Made by a program: the position numbers and the translations under genes. From NCBI GenBank assembly GCA_019118445.1, contig DWYY01000038.1, forward strand, positions 1 to 46,613: a DNA stretch of 46,613 bases, written 5' to 3'. The notes beneath the pieces were generated by a model that worked only from the letters and a program-made list of their open reading frames with translations, did no database searches and was not told where the DNA came from. Below, in pieces: positions 23,788 through 31,139 of this stretch (within the stretch, counting starts at the first letter, position 1; each line of letters opens with the position of its first letter). The stretch is from Candidatus Eisenbergiella merdipullorum (lineage in GTDB: Bacteria; Bacillota; Clostridia; Lachnospirales; Lachnospiraceae).

Positions 23788-23849
23788 GCCCTGCCAGCCG
23801 TCCTCCCCGGCGCAAGCTTGCTTGCAGAGGGGAGAACGGCTGGCAGGGC
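23788..23849 (-). repeat. Long 21-bp-stem hairpin in the gap between the YkgJ-type gene and dacA
   Basis: Arms 23788-23808 and 23829-23849 pair over 21 positions with one change. On the minus-strand RNA the change is a tolerated U-G pair, while on the plus strand it would be an A-C mismatch. The loop contains a second small hairpin (GCAAGC/GCTTGC). It lies after the stop of the YkgJ-type gene (23919), with no T-run directly behind it. Confidence 0.7.
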
Positions 23850-23918
23850 ATTCGGCGCAAGCCGCAGCGAGATGAAGCGCAGCGTAATCGAGCTGGCATG
23901 GCGTCCCCCCGCGCTCCA

Positions 23919-24569
23919 TCAGCGCACCGTTTCCAGCCTCTCATAAAACTGGCCGTAGAAGTCCTCCGCCGCATACGGCTTCAGGAAGAAAAGCCTCAGC
24001 ACCGACATCGTCAGTTCCTTCATGCGTGCCTCCTCTTCTGTCCGTTTCACCTCGCTGCCCACTTTTTTCAGATAGTCATGCCAGTCCAGGACAAACGTTT
24101 CGTAACGTCTGATGTCCGGGATCTCAAGCCACTTTTTCACCTTCACTTTGGAACGGTTCTCCTTGCTGCATTCATGGATCTGGATAAAATAGCGGAATCC
24201 GTTTTCTTCATACAGACGTCCCAGCGGAAAAAGCCGGCACAGTCCCGGACGGAACGGATGAATGGAACATCTGCCCTGCGCATTCAGAAAACCGCAGCCG
24301 CTTCCGTCCTCAGCAAGCTTCAGGTTAGGAAGGATCACGCCGTCCGCCATGTTCAGTTCAATCTTTCCTTGTTCCATCAGCGTAGTAAATGTCATCCCTG
24401 TCCCACGCTCAAGCTGCCAGATATCATAGGGGTCCAGTATGATGGTATTTCCCGTTTCCCTGCAGCAGGAGGAACAGCCTGCGCAGTCTCCGCAGCCCAC
24501 TTTTACCAGATCGTTTGCGCTGTAAAGCTTTCCGTCCGACACCTCAGCCAGGTCGATTTCCCGTTCCAT
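23919..24569 (-). CDS. YkgJ-family cysteine-cluster protein
   Basis: The 216-residue cytosolic product has the Cys-rich signature of the YkgJ/Fe-S-type zinc-or-iron chelating family: GCGDCAGCSSCCRETG near the N-terminus, SGCGFLNAQGRCSIHPFRPGLCRLFPLG in the middle and a further Cys in IHECSKEN. About nine cysteines could hold a metal cluster. Family members are uncharacterised. ATG 24567-24569 has GGAAGA upstream. A promoter candidate lies at 24659-24687, so it is probably its own transcription unit; the long hairpin at 23788-23849 follows it. Confidence 0.85.
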   Translation of the reverse strand: MEREIDLAEVSDGKLYSANDLVKVGCGDCAGCSSCCRETGNTIILDPYDIWQLERGTGMTFTTLMEQGKIELNMADGVILPNLKLAEDGSGCGFLNAQGRCSIHPFRPGLCRLFPLGRLYEENGFRYFIQIHECSKENRSKVKVKKWLEIPDIRRYETFVLDWHDYLKKVGSEVKRTEEEARMKELTMSVLRLFFLKPYAAEDFYGQFYERLETVR

Positions 24570-24658
24570 CTTCTTCCGCCTTTCCGCTGTATGTACAGCA
24601 TCTTTTCATCGCCGCAAGAACGGCCCGCCGTCTGGCGGACCGCCGGTTGTCATTTGCT

Positions 24659-24687
24659 ATTATATCCTTTCCGGTGCATTCGCACAA
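24659..24687 (-). promoter_or_regulatory. Candidate promoter of the YkgJ-type gene
   Basis: Minus strand TTGTGC (24682-24687), 17-base spacer, TATAAT (24659-24664). The leader of about 80 bases contains a GGCGG/CCGCC hairpin region. Confidence 0.55.
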
Positions 24688-24714
24688 GCGGTATGGCTGC
24701 CGGGCGGCTGATCC

Positions 24715-24758
24715 TTTTTGCCGCGATGGTTTATTATTTTTGCCGCGATGGTTTATTA
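24715..24758. repeat. 22-bp perfect tandem duplication at the left border of the AT-rich island
   Basis: Two identical 22-bp units (24715-24736 and 24737-24758), each TTTTTGCCGCGATGGTTTATTA extending over 22 bases, lie between the YkgJ promoter and the end of the activase gene. Base composition changes from GC-rich to AT-rich right after it. Confidence 0.8.
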
Positions 24759-24777
24759 TTTTCCGCTTGACAGGCCC

Positions 24778-25620
24778 TTATAAAGGTGGTGTAAATAATT
24801 TCCCAAATTTTTCCATACTTTCTTTTTCCGGTATCATGTAGGGAATATGATTTCTGCCAAGCGCCTCATACTTATGCTCGCCCATTTTATGGTATGGCAG
24901 AAGCTCTACGGTTTTATAATTTATACCTTTCAGGAAATCAGCTATTTGTTCCATCTCATCAAAACTATCGTTAAATCCCGGAATGACAGGCACTCTTATC
25001 ATAATATCACCTTTAAAACTTTCAGAAAGATTTTTTAAGTTTTTCAGGATGAGCCCATTAGAAACGCCTGTTCCTTCCCTGTGCAGGCTCTCTTTCATAC
25101 ACTTCAGATCATAAAGAAATAAATCTGTATACGGAATTATTTTTTCAAAATCATCCCATGGCACATTGCCTGCTGTATCAACAGCTGTATGCACTTCATT
25201 TTCTTTACACTTTTTTAAAATTTCTTTTAGAAAATCGATCTGCAGCATACATTCTCCGCCGGAAAATGTGACCCCGCCGTTTGATGTTACATAAATGCTC
25301 CTGTCCTTTATTACTTCTTCCAAAAGCTGATCCACAGAGTATTTTTGCCCGCAGATCTGCCGTGCATCCTGCGGACAGAAATAAGTACATTTTCCGCATA
25401 AGTCGCATTTATTCAAATCGTATGGACAATGCTCTTTGCATTTGCCGCATCCTGTACACTTGTTTTTATAAATCATCATTTGAATTTTCGAGGATTGGCT
25501 TTCAGGATTGTGACACCAGGCGCATTCTAAATTGCATCCTTTAAAGAATACTGTTGTTCTTATTCCCGGACCATCCACGAATGAGCCTCTTTGTATATCA
25601 AAAATCGTTGCAATATTCAT
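24778..25620 (-). CDS. Glycyl-radical-enzyme activating protein (radical SAM)
   Basis: The 280-residue product installs the glycyl radical on a partner enzyme using S-adenosylmethionine. The radical-SAM cluster motif CNLECAWC (C29, C33, C36) is followed by two ferredoxin-type [4Fe-4S] motifs, CTGCGKCKEHC (55-65) and CDLCGKCTYFC (72-82). This insert marks the activases of dehydratase and decarboxylase GREs and is absent from plain PflA. The GGVTFSGGE motif for SAM binding is also present. It ends the operon SDR, GRE, propeller-like, activase (40-base gap after the propeller gene). ATG 25618-25620 follows GGTGG. The low GC content matches the rest of the island. Confidence 0.95.
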   Translation of the reverse strand: MNIATIFDIQRGSFVDGPGIRTTVFFKGCNLECAWCHNPESQSSKIQMMIYKNKCTGCGKCKEHCPYDLNKCDLCGKCTYFCPQDARQICGQKYSVDQLLEEVIKDRSIYVTSNGGVTFSGGECMLQIDFLKEILKKCKENEVHTAVDTAGNVPWDDFEKIIPYTDLFLYDLKCMKESLHREGTGVSNGLILKNLKNLSESFKGDIMIRVPVIPGFNDSFDEMEQIADFLKGINYKTVELLPYHKMGEHKYEALGRNHIPYMIPEKESMEKFGKLFTPPL

Positions 25621-25660
25621 ATCAGTCCACCACTTTTACCCCGGCCGTTGCCCGCCGGGA

Positions 25661-26689
25661 TCAATAGAAATCTTTAAAAAAAGCATCATAGATATCAGGA
25701 GGAATACGCACCCCGTATTTACCAAAATTTATTTTTAAAATGTTATCAGCATGGACAGGCAGCGCATATATATCTCCATTAAGATCCACTGCCCCGCCTG
25801 CATAATTTACAGCATATTTCCCATATACAGAGCCGCATTTTTTTAAGCCATCCCCCAATGGGTCAAACTCCCATATGTCGTTTGTATATCCGGGTAAACT
25901 GTACAGTCTGCCGTTAATGCCATTTTTTGTACCATAAGCTCCCGTATTGCAGTTCCCATACATTATGGACACTTTATCGCATGACGGATCAATTTTCAAA
26001 ATACCATTTTGAACACGAAAACCATATATATTGCCGTCGGCAGCTACTACAGGATTAAAAGTCATTCCTGAAACCGGCTCACCGATATAGCTGATCTGTT
26101 CGGTATAAATATCCATTTTTATAACGCAGAAATCTTTTTCCGGTATAAAGTAGATAAAACCGTCCGGATGGATAACGCTTCCGCAATAACGGCACTCTGA
26201 TCCGTTATTAATCTGTATCTTCTTGCAGGTTTTGTTTTTTATATCCCATTTCAAAATATGGTCGGTATTTCTCGGGGGCTGATAGATCATGCCGTCGGAA
26301 GTACATACTCCGCCGTAATGATGCTCTTTTTTGTAATCAAACCCACAGGAAATTTCTTCAAAAGTATCTGATCGCGGATCATACGCCAATAGAGAGTCTG
26401 CGAAACGCGGAAAAGCGTATAAAATATTTTGATAAGCGCATCCGCCGGTCCATTTAAAATCCGTATCATCAAATTGTCCCATAAATTCCATAGTTCCCAC
26501 GGGAATACTGTATTTCAGCATCTTTTCCGCACTGTTTACAATGGAATAAAGATTTCTGCCGATCATCTGCCCTCCGACATACTGAAAGCTATTTTGTCTT
26601 TCTATTAACGGTATGGTTTCAAAATCCGGTGACAGCATTTTGTTTTTACTGACAAATCCAGCATATCTTTCCATCAGATTATTTTTCAT
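25661..26689 (-). CDS. Cytosolic beta-propeller-like (Kelch-type) protein of unknown function
   Basis: The 342-residue product has no signal peptide. From about residue 35 on it is built of roughly 45-residue repeats with a Gly-x-Ile/Leu-Tyr strand, an aromatic-Pro turn and an Asp-x-Ile/Leu-x-Lys strand, for example GMIYQPPRNTDHILKWD, GFIYFIPEKDFCVIKMD, GNIYGFRVQNGILKID and GDIYALPVHADNILKI. This suggests a six- or seven-bladed propeller. I do not recognise catalytic residues. It is encoded 13 bases after the glycyl radical enzyme and before its activase, so a role in the same pathway (sugar epimerase, mutarotase or lyase) is possible but inferred. ATG 26687-26689; the ribosome binding site is weak. 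Confidence 0.75.
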   Translation of the reverse strand: MKNNLMERYAGFVSKNKMLSPDFETIPLIERQNSFQYVGGQMIGRNLYSIVNSAEKMLKYSIPVGTMEFMGQFDDTDFKWTGGCAYQNILYAFPRFADSLLAYDPRSDTFEEISCGFDYKKEHHYGGVCTSDGMIYQPPRNTDHILKWDIKNKTCKKIQINNGSECRYCGSVIHPDGFIYFIPEKDFCVIKMDIYTEQISYIGEPVSGMTFNPVVAADGNIYGFRVQNGILKIDPSCDKVSIMYGNCNTGAYGTKNGINGRLYSLPGYTNDIWEFDPLGDGLKKCGSVYGKYAVNYAGGAVDLNGDIYALPVHADNILKINFGKYGVRIPPDIYDAFFKDFY

Positions 26690-26702
26690 TTTTTTACCAG
26701 CC

Positions 26703-28832
26703 CTAATTTAGATGATCATGCCCGGTTCTCTGGATCATCTCATCCTGCAGCCCATCATTCAAAAAAACAAAATAGTCCGAAAATCCAGAAACCCTGACTC
26801 GTAAGCTCTTGTATTTTTCAGGATCCTTTCGCGCTTCGATCAAGTCCTGCTTTGAAACATATGTGAGCTGAAAATGGGTACCCCCATTGTGGAAATATGC
26901 TTCAAATAAGGGAACCAGCTTATTGAAATATTCCTCTTTCCTTATAAGCTTTTCATCTATCAGGACATTGGTCACACTGGGACCTGTCAGGATCGCGTCT
27001 GGATCACATTTTGCGATCGAATTTAAAAGTGCAGTAATCCCATTTCTGTCTTTTCCCTCGGACTGACCAATACCGAAATTGATCATGTCTCCATCAGCTC
27101 TTCCGTCAGGCGTTGCTTTCGTAGCGCTCCCAAAAAATTTGTGATGTTCATTATATCCGACAAGATTTCCAAACAACCATTTTTTCCCCAGATAGTTTTT
27201 GTCATTATTCCATTCCCCTATGCTGGATATTAGTTTTCTTGCTATTTCATTGGAGCATGCGTCATCATTGCCGAAAAAATTTCCCTTTTTCAAGATCAGT
27301 CTTCTCAAGTCCTCATAACCATTCCAATTATTCTTTAAGGCGCAGATAAGTTCAGACATAGAGATTATTTTTTCGTCATAAACGAATTGTTTCGTAACAG
27401 AAAGAGAATCTATCACATTAGGGAGACCTATCAGTATCCCCACAGCAATGTATCTTGTAAGACCGCCCTGAGTGCAGCTTTTTGCATTCTCAATACATCC
27501 TTCCAGGAAAATATTACTTACAAGATTGCAATCTCTGCTCCTGATATCCTGAAAACCCTTGCTTATTTTTTCTGCCCTCCACAAATCTTTAAATAGTTCT
27601 TCTCTGTATATTGAAAAAAACTGTTCAAAATTATCCGTTTTCAGAACATCTTCATATCTTTTGTAAAAAGTATTCTCTACAGAACGTACAAGATTAAGCG
27701 GATCAAATCCAAACACCATTCCGCCGGGAAGCGCAAGCTCATTACATCCTATCATTGTATAGCTGACCGCTTCTTTATAAGAAAGACCGGTATGATCCAT
27801 CAATCCTTTTAACCGGGGCTCGTCATTGACAAAGGCGATTCTTTTATTACAGTCCTTCCTTTCGCAGTCCAACATATACCGCAGCACGTCCGTTGGGGTT
27901 TTCTTTGTCCAGCGCAGTGAAATCTGCGGGATCCAGGTAGGCAGTTCCATAAGGGAGTCCACGATCAGCCTGGAAAGCTCATTAAAACCGTCTTCGCCAT
28001 TTTCCAGATACCCGCCAACGCAAAAATGCGACTCGCCGCCTCTGTAAAAACGATCAGAAGAGATTGGTATCCTTGCCTGAAGCATCAAAAACAATTCCTG
28101 TAAATATTCCTTTGCCTTTTCCCGTGATAATACTCCGCTTTCTACATCCTTTTTGTAATATGGGTATAAATATCTGTCAATCAGACCGATGCTGTCTGGA
28201 ATAAACGGATAACAAAAATAAAGAGAAAGCACAGCTTCATAAAAACTCCCTGCAGGATGCAGAGGAACTTTGTTCAATCCCTCGGATAATTTTAATAAAT
28301 TCTCTCTATACTCCGGCGTGTTGGTTTCATTTGCTTTTTTCAGCGCGCTTTGGGACCCCTTTTGGGCCCGTATTAATACGGCATTGCAAAAATCCGTCTG
28401 CGTTTCCAGGAACTCTAATGCCTCATCGTCTTCTTTATGTAATGCTTTTGATCTTTCTATATCGTTTTTTATCCCGTCAAGTCCGTTCGTGATGATCTTC
28501 TCGAAATTTCCAACCGAATGCTGCCATTCAAACGTCAGCAAATTTTCAACCGGTTTATTATAAAACTTCTGCATTGCCGTTTGAAAATTCCTGTGGCCGC
28601 TTCTGTTAAATATATCGCCTTCAACGCTTCCATCAAATCTCATCAGTCCGGTAAAACAGGATTCTTCCAAAATCATCAGCGGCTGGTTTACAATATATTC
28701 ACAAATCCTTTTGGATGCCATTTTCACAGGCGACAGAAATAAATCTGTTCTGTCATATTCTGTCTTTACAGGTTCTACCCACATTTCTCCTGCAACCGCT
28801 TTTTTAACCAATCTTTCTATTCTTTCATTCAT
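26703..28832 (-). CDS. Glycyl radical enzyme of unassigned subclass (PFL/dehydratase superfamily)
   Basis: The 709-residue product is shorter than most family members (about 750-850). Two diagnostic sites are readable: the thiyl-radical Cys with the nearby acid in MIGCNELALPGG (C363, E365), and the glycyl radical loop RVSGFSDYF (G683), 26 residues from the C-terminus. A single Cys followed by x-Glu points to the eliminase/dehydratase or decarboxylase type and not to pyruvate formate-lyase (Cys-Cys). The usual GCVEP is GCNEL here, so the substrate cannot be named. It is encoded between an SDR (10-base gap) and the propeller-like gene, with its activase at the operon end. ATG 28830-28832 follows AAGGGG. 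AT-rich composition suggests acquisition. Confidence 0.92.
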   Translation of the reverse strand: MNERIERLVKKAVAGEMWVEPVKTEYDRTDLFLSPVKMASKRICEYIVNQPLMILEESCFTGLMRFDGSVEGDIFNRSGHRNFQTAMQKFYNKPVENLLTFEWQHSVGNFEKIITNGLDGIKNDIERSKALHKEDDEALEFLETQTDFCNAVLIRAQKGSQSALKKANETNTPEYRENLLKLSEGLNKVPLHPAGSFYEAVLSLYFCYPFIPDSIGLIDRYLYPYYKKDVESGVLSREKAKEYLQELFLMLQARIPISSDRFYRGGESHFCVGGYLENGEDGFNELSRLIVDSLMELPTWIPQISLRWTKKTPTDVLRYMLDCERKDCNKRIAFVNDEPRLKGLMDHTGLSYKEAVSYTMIGCNELALPGGMVFGFDPLNLVRSVENTFYKRYEDVLKTDNFEQFFSIYREELFKDLWRAEKISKGFQDIRSRDCNLVSNIFLEGCIENAKSCTQGGLTRYIAVGILIGLPNVIDSLSVTKQFVYDEKIISMSELICALKNNWNGYEDLRRLILKKGNFFGNDDACSNEIARKLISSIGEWNNDKNYLGKKWLFGNLVGYNEHHKFFGSATKATPDGRADGDMINFGIGQSEGKDRNGITALLNSIAKCDPDAILTGPSVTNVLIDEKLIRKEEYFNKLVPLFEAYFHNGGTHFQLTYVSKQDLIEARKDPEKYKSLRVRVSGFSDYFVFLNDGLQDEMIQRTGHDHLN

Positions 28833-28842
28833 AAATATCCCC

Positions 28843-29583
28843 TTACCTGATCGCGTATGCGCCGTCTAAAATTACGGTTTCACCGCAGATCATCTCTGCC
28901 TCTTCGCTTAACAGATACAGAGCAAGTTTTGCGATCTCATCAATCGTTGCAAATCTTCCAAACGGTATCTTACTATTTTGCAGGGAATCACCGTCATGCC
29001 AATGATTCATTTCTGTTGCAGCAGGACCAGGCGCAATTCCATTTATCGTGATCTGACTGTCCGCAAACATTTTTCCCCATCCTCTTGTAAGGCCCATGGC
29101 TGCAATTTTTGATGCACCGTAAGCGCCGTAAACAGGTTCCTTTCCTGCAACAGAAGTTATGTTTAATATATTCCCTTTTATATTGTGTATGAGCATATAT
29201 TTTACAGCAGCCTGCATTGTAAAAAATACGGAACTCGTATTTGTTTTCATTACAGCTTCCCATTCATCCACTGTGGTGTTAAGAAGAGAATTTTTGTCCC
29301 ATTCGCGGCGCCGGGCAAATATTCCGGCATTGTTTACTACAATATTTAATCCGTTCATTATTTCGGCAGCCTCTTTGATCTTTGCGTCAGCTGATTCAAT
29401 CTGTGAAACATCCCAAACCATCGGAATAACATCGCCCTCCATTTTATCAGCTGCTTCTTCCAAGGTTTTTTGATCTCTTCCTGTGATCACAACTTTACAG
29501 TGATCATTTGCCAACTCTTTTGCTATTGCAAAGCCTATTCCACGGCTTGCTCCTGTGACTATCGCTTTATTTCCCCTTAGCAT
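28843..29583 (-). CDS. Short-chain dehydrogenase/reductase
   Basis: The 246-residue product is a classical SDR. TGASRGIG (10-17) binds NAD(P), NNAGIF is the conserved strand-4 motif, the active site is ITSVAG followed by YGAYGASK (Ser, Tyr, Lys), and GPAATEM lies in the substrate loop. It resembles 3-oxoacyl-ACP reductases and gluconate or polyol 5-dehydrogenases; the context favours oxidising or reducing a small polyol or ketone. It is first in the glycyl-radical-enzyme operon. ATG 29581-29583 has AAGGAGGG seven bases upstream. The divergent AraC gene begins 156 bases away. Confidence 0.93.
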   Translation of the reverse strand: MLRGNKAIVTGASRGIGFAIAKELANDHCKVVITGRDQKTLEEAADKMEGDVIPMVWDVSQIESADAKIKEAAEIMNGLNIVVNNAGIFARRREWDKNSLLNTTVDEWEAVMKTNTSSVFFTMQAAVKYMLIHNIKGNILNITSVAGKEPVYGAYGASKIAAMGLTRGWGKMFADSQITINGIAPGPAATEMNHWHDGDSLQNSKIPFGRFATIDEIAKLALYLLSEEAEMICGETVILDGAYAIR

Positions 29584-29615
29584 TTGGAAACCCTCCTTTT
29601 TGTTCTGGTGATGTG

Positions 29616-29621
29616 ACTATA
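29616..29621 (-). promoter_or_regulatory. Candidate -10 of the GRE operon promoter
   Basis: TATAGT on the minus strand is well placed for the SDR leader, but no good -35 is found 16-18 bases upstream (only TTTTAT-like sequence). A promoter of this kind would depend on an activator, which fits the divergent AraC gene. Confidence 0.35.
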
Positions 29622-29684
29622 TCAGACAGAGTGCCAAAATAAAATGATTTAAAAAAATTTTTTTGTTCTAAAAAGACATTTCTA

Positions 29685-29713
29685 TTGAAAATATCTTTCC
29701 TCTGTTATACGAT
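29685..29713 (+). promoter_or_regulatory. Candidate promoter of the AraC gene in the GRE island
   Basis: TTGAAA (29685-29690), 17-base spacer, TACGAT (29708-29713), followed 11 bases later by AAGGGAGG and the ATG at 29740. The short leader leaves little room for other control. Confidence 0.5.
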
Positions 29714-29739
29714 TTTCTTCATAAGGGAGGCGATATCTC

Positions 29740-30552
29740 ATGGATCATGATTTTTTGAACTATCAACTGGCAGATGATACGGTGATATTTACAGATACCT
29801 TAAAAAAAGATTCCCCCTATCATTCTGTTTTCCCAAGGAATCATGAAAGTCTTTTCTTTGTTACAAATGGAACATTGCTATATAAAAAGAAGGACAAAAA
29901 AGAGGTTATCAGGGAAGGGCAAACAGGATATATTGAAAGGGGTGCAATAGATAAAAGTTCCGCCTATCTATGTGATGAGGTCTCATATATTGCTGTCAAT
30001 TTCTGTTTTGACAAAAAAAGCGCTGCGCCACAAAAAACATTACCCTTTGATACTTTATGCTCACAAGGTGATGCATACGGGTATCAAAAGCTGTTCAGTG
30101 AAGCCTTAAATCACTTTCTTTCAAAAACACCCGGCTATCTGGCAATATGCAACGGTATTGTGTTACAAATAATCGGATTCTTATATAACGAATTTAAGAT
30201 TGATGATACCGGATTTAAAAAAATCCAAAAATTAGATAATGCCATCGAATATTTAAGAAATCATTATGACAACACAGATTTCAGGATAAGTAATTTAGCT
30301 GATATCGTAAATATGAGTGAAAAAAATTTCAGACGTATTTTTTTTGACATATACAGAAAAACGCCTTATACTTTTTTGCAGGAATTCCGTATAAACAAGG
30401 CAGAAATCTTATTATTAAATACTTCTAAAACCATATCAGATATTGCTTTGCAATGTGGTTTTTCAGATGTTTTCAGTTTTAGTCATTGTTTTAAGAAGCA
30501 TATTGGAATTTCTCCCAGCAAATTCAGAGTCACCCATACGAAAGACTCATAA
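29740..30552 (+). CDS. AraC-family regulator of the glycyl-radical-enzyme island
   Basis: The 270-residue product has a cupin-like N-terminal half (PRNHESLFFVTNGTLLYKKKD) and a C-terminal AraC double HTH (about 168-265): FRISNLADIVNMSEKNFRRIF, then ISDIALQCGFSDVFSFSHCF and the closing HIGISPSKFR. ATG 29740 follows GGGAGG at nine bases. It is very AT-rich and Lys/Ile/Asn-rich, like the divergent operon, and unlike the first AraC gene in the window. It most likely activates the SDR-GRE-propeller-activase operon in response to its substrate. Confidence 0.92.
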   Translation: MDHDFLNYQLADDTVIFTDTLKKDSPYHSVFPRNHESLFFVTNGTLLYKKKDKKEVIREGQTGYIERGAIDKSSAYLCDEVSYIAVNFCFDKKSAAPQKTLPFDTLCSQGDAYGYQKLFSEALNHFLSKTPGYLAICNGIVLQIIGFLYNEFKIDDTGFKKIQKLDNAIEYLRNHYDNTDFRISNLADIVNMSEKNFRRIFFDIYRKTPYTFLQEFRINKAEILLLNTSKTISDIALQCGFSDVFSFSHCFKKHIGISPSKFRVTHTKDS

Positions 30553-30594
30553 ACAGCACGAAGGCAAGGCATGGATAACGGGCTGAAAATCTGT

Positions 30595-30624
30595 TTGCCG
30601 TCATGTTGCAGGGTATGATATACT
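30595..30624 (+). promoter_or_regulatory. Candidate promoter of the DtxR-like gene
   Basis: TTGCCG (30595-30600), an 18-base spacer, TATACT (30619-30624). The leader to the ATG at 30682 is about 50 bases. Confidence 0.5.
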
Positions 30625-30633
30625 GAAATCATA
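30614..30633 (+). promoter_or_regulatory. Candidate operator overlapping the -10 of the DtxR-like gene
   Basis: TATGAT and ATCATA arms are perfect inverted repeats separated by 8 bases and cover the -10 box. Position and symmetry suit autorepression by the encoded dimeric metalloregulator; the binding itself is inferred. Confidence 0.4.
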
Positions 30634-30681
30634 GAACGCAGGAAATAATCCCGGCAGGAATTTTTCTTAACGGAGGAAATC

Positions 30682-31077
30682 ATGATACACGTAAATGAAT
30701 CGGCAGAAAATTATCTGGAGACAATCCTGATCCTGAGCAGATCTCATCCGGTCGTCCGTTCCGTGGATATCGCGGAGGAGCTTGGCTTTAAGAAGTCCAG
30801 CGTGAGCGTCGCCATGAAAAATCTCAGGGAAAAACATCATATCACCGTATCGAAGGAAGGTTTCATCACGCTCACGGAGTCAGGACGCGCCATCGCGGAA
30901 ATGATCTATGAGCGCCATGAGCTTCTCTCAGACTGGCTCACCCGGCTGGGCGTGGACCCTAAGGTGGCGACCGAAGACGCATGCCGCATCGAGCATGTGA
31001 TCAGCGCGGAAAGCTTTGAAGCCATCAAAAAGCACATCGGGACGGCCGCCCAAAAGAGGATGCCCGCGGACCGGTAA
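30682..31077 (+). CDS. Short DtxR/MntR-family metal-dependent regulator
   Basis: The 131-residue product has an N-terminal winged HTH (ESAENYLETI, then VRSVDIAEELGFKKSSVSVAMKNL) and the dimerisation/metal helix region (YERHELLSDWL, DACRIEHVIS). It lacks the SH3-like third domain, as in MntR. Aligned by eye to known members, the C-x-x-E-H triad matches DtxR, whereas MntR has E-x-x-E-H. The first ligand position (Asp8 in MntR, Met10 in DtxR) is Asn. The metal could be Fe or Mn. ATG 30682 follows CGGAGG. The stop codon lies in the loop of the terminator. Confidence 0.9.
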   Translation: MIHVNESAENYLETILILSRSHPVVRSVDIAEELGFKKSSVSVAMKNLREKHHITVSKEGFITLTESGRAIAEMIYERHELLSDWLTRLGVDPKVATEDACRIEHVISAESFEAIKKHIGTAAQKRMPADR

Positions 31078-31105
31078 AACGGTCCTGCGGGCATCCTCTT
31101 TTTTT
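31056..31105 (+). terminator. Strong intrinsic terminator overlapping the 3' end of the DtxR-like gene
   Basis: Arms starting GAGGATGCCCGCGGACCG and ending CGGTCCTGCGGGCATCCTC form an 18-bp stem with one bulge, followed by seven T. The TAA stop sits in the loop. Four T-equivalents on the other side make it possibly bidirectional for the ECF operon that ends at 31140. Confidence 0.92.
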
Positions 31106-31139
31106 CATACGCGTATTTGCTTTTTGATCCTGAGCATCA

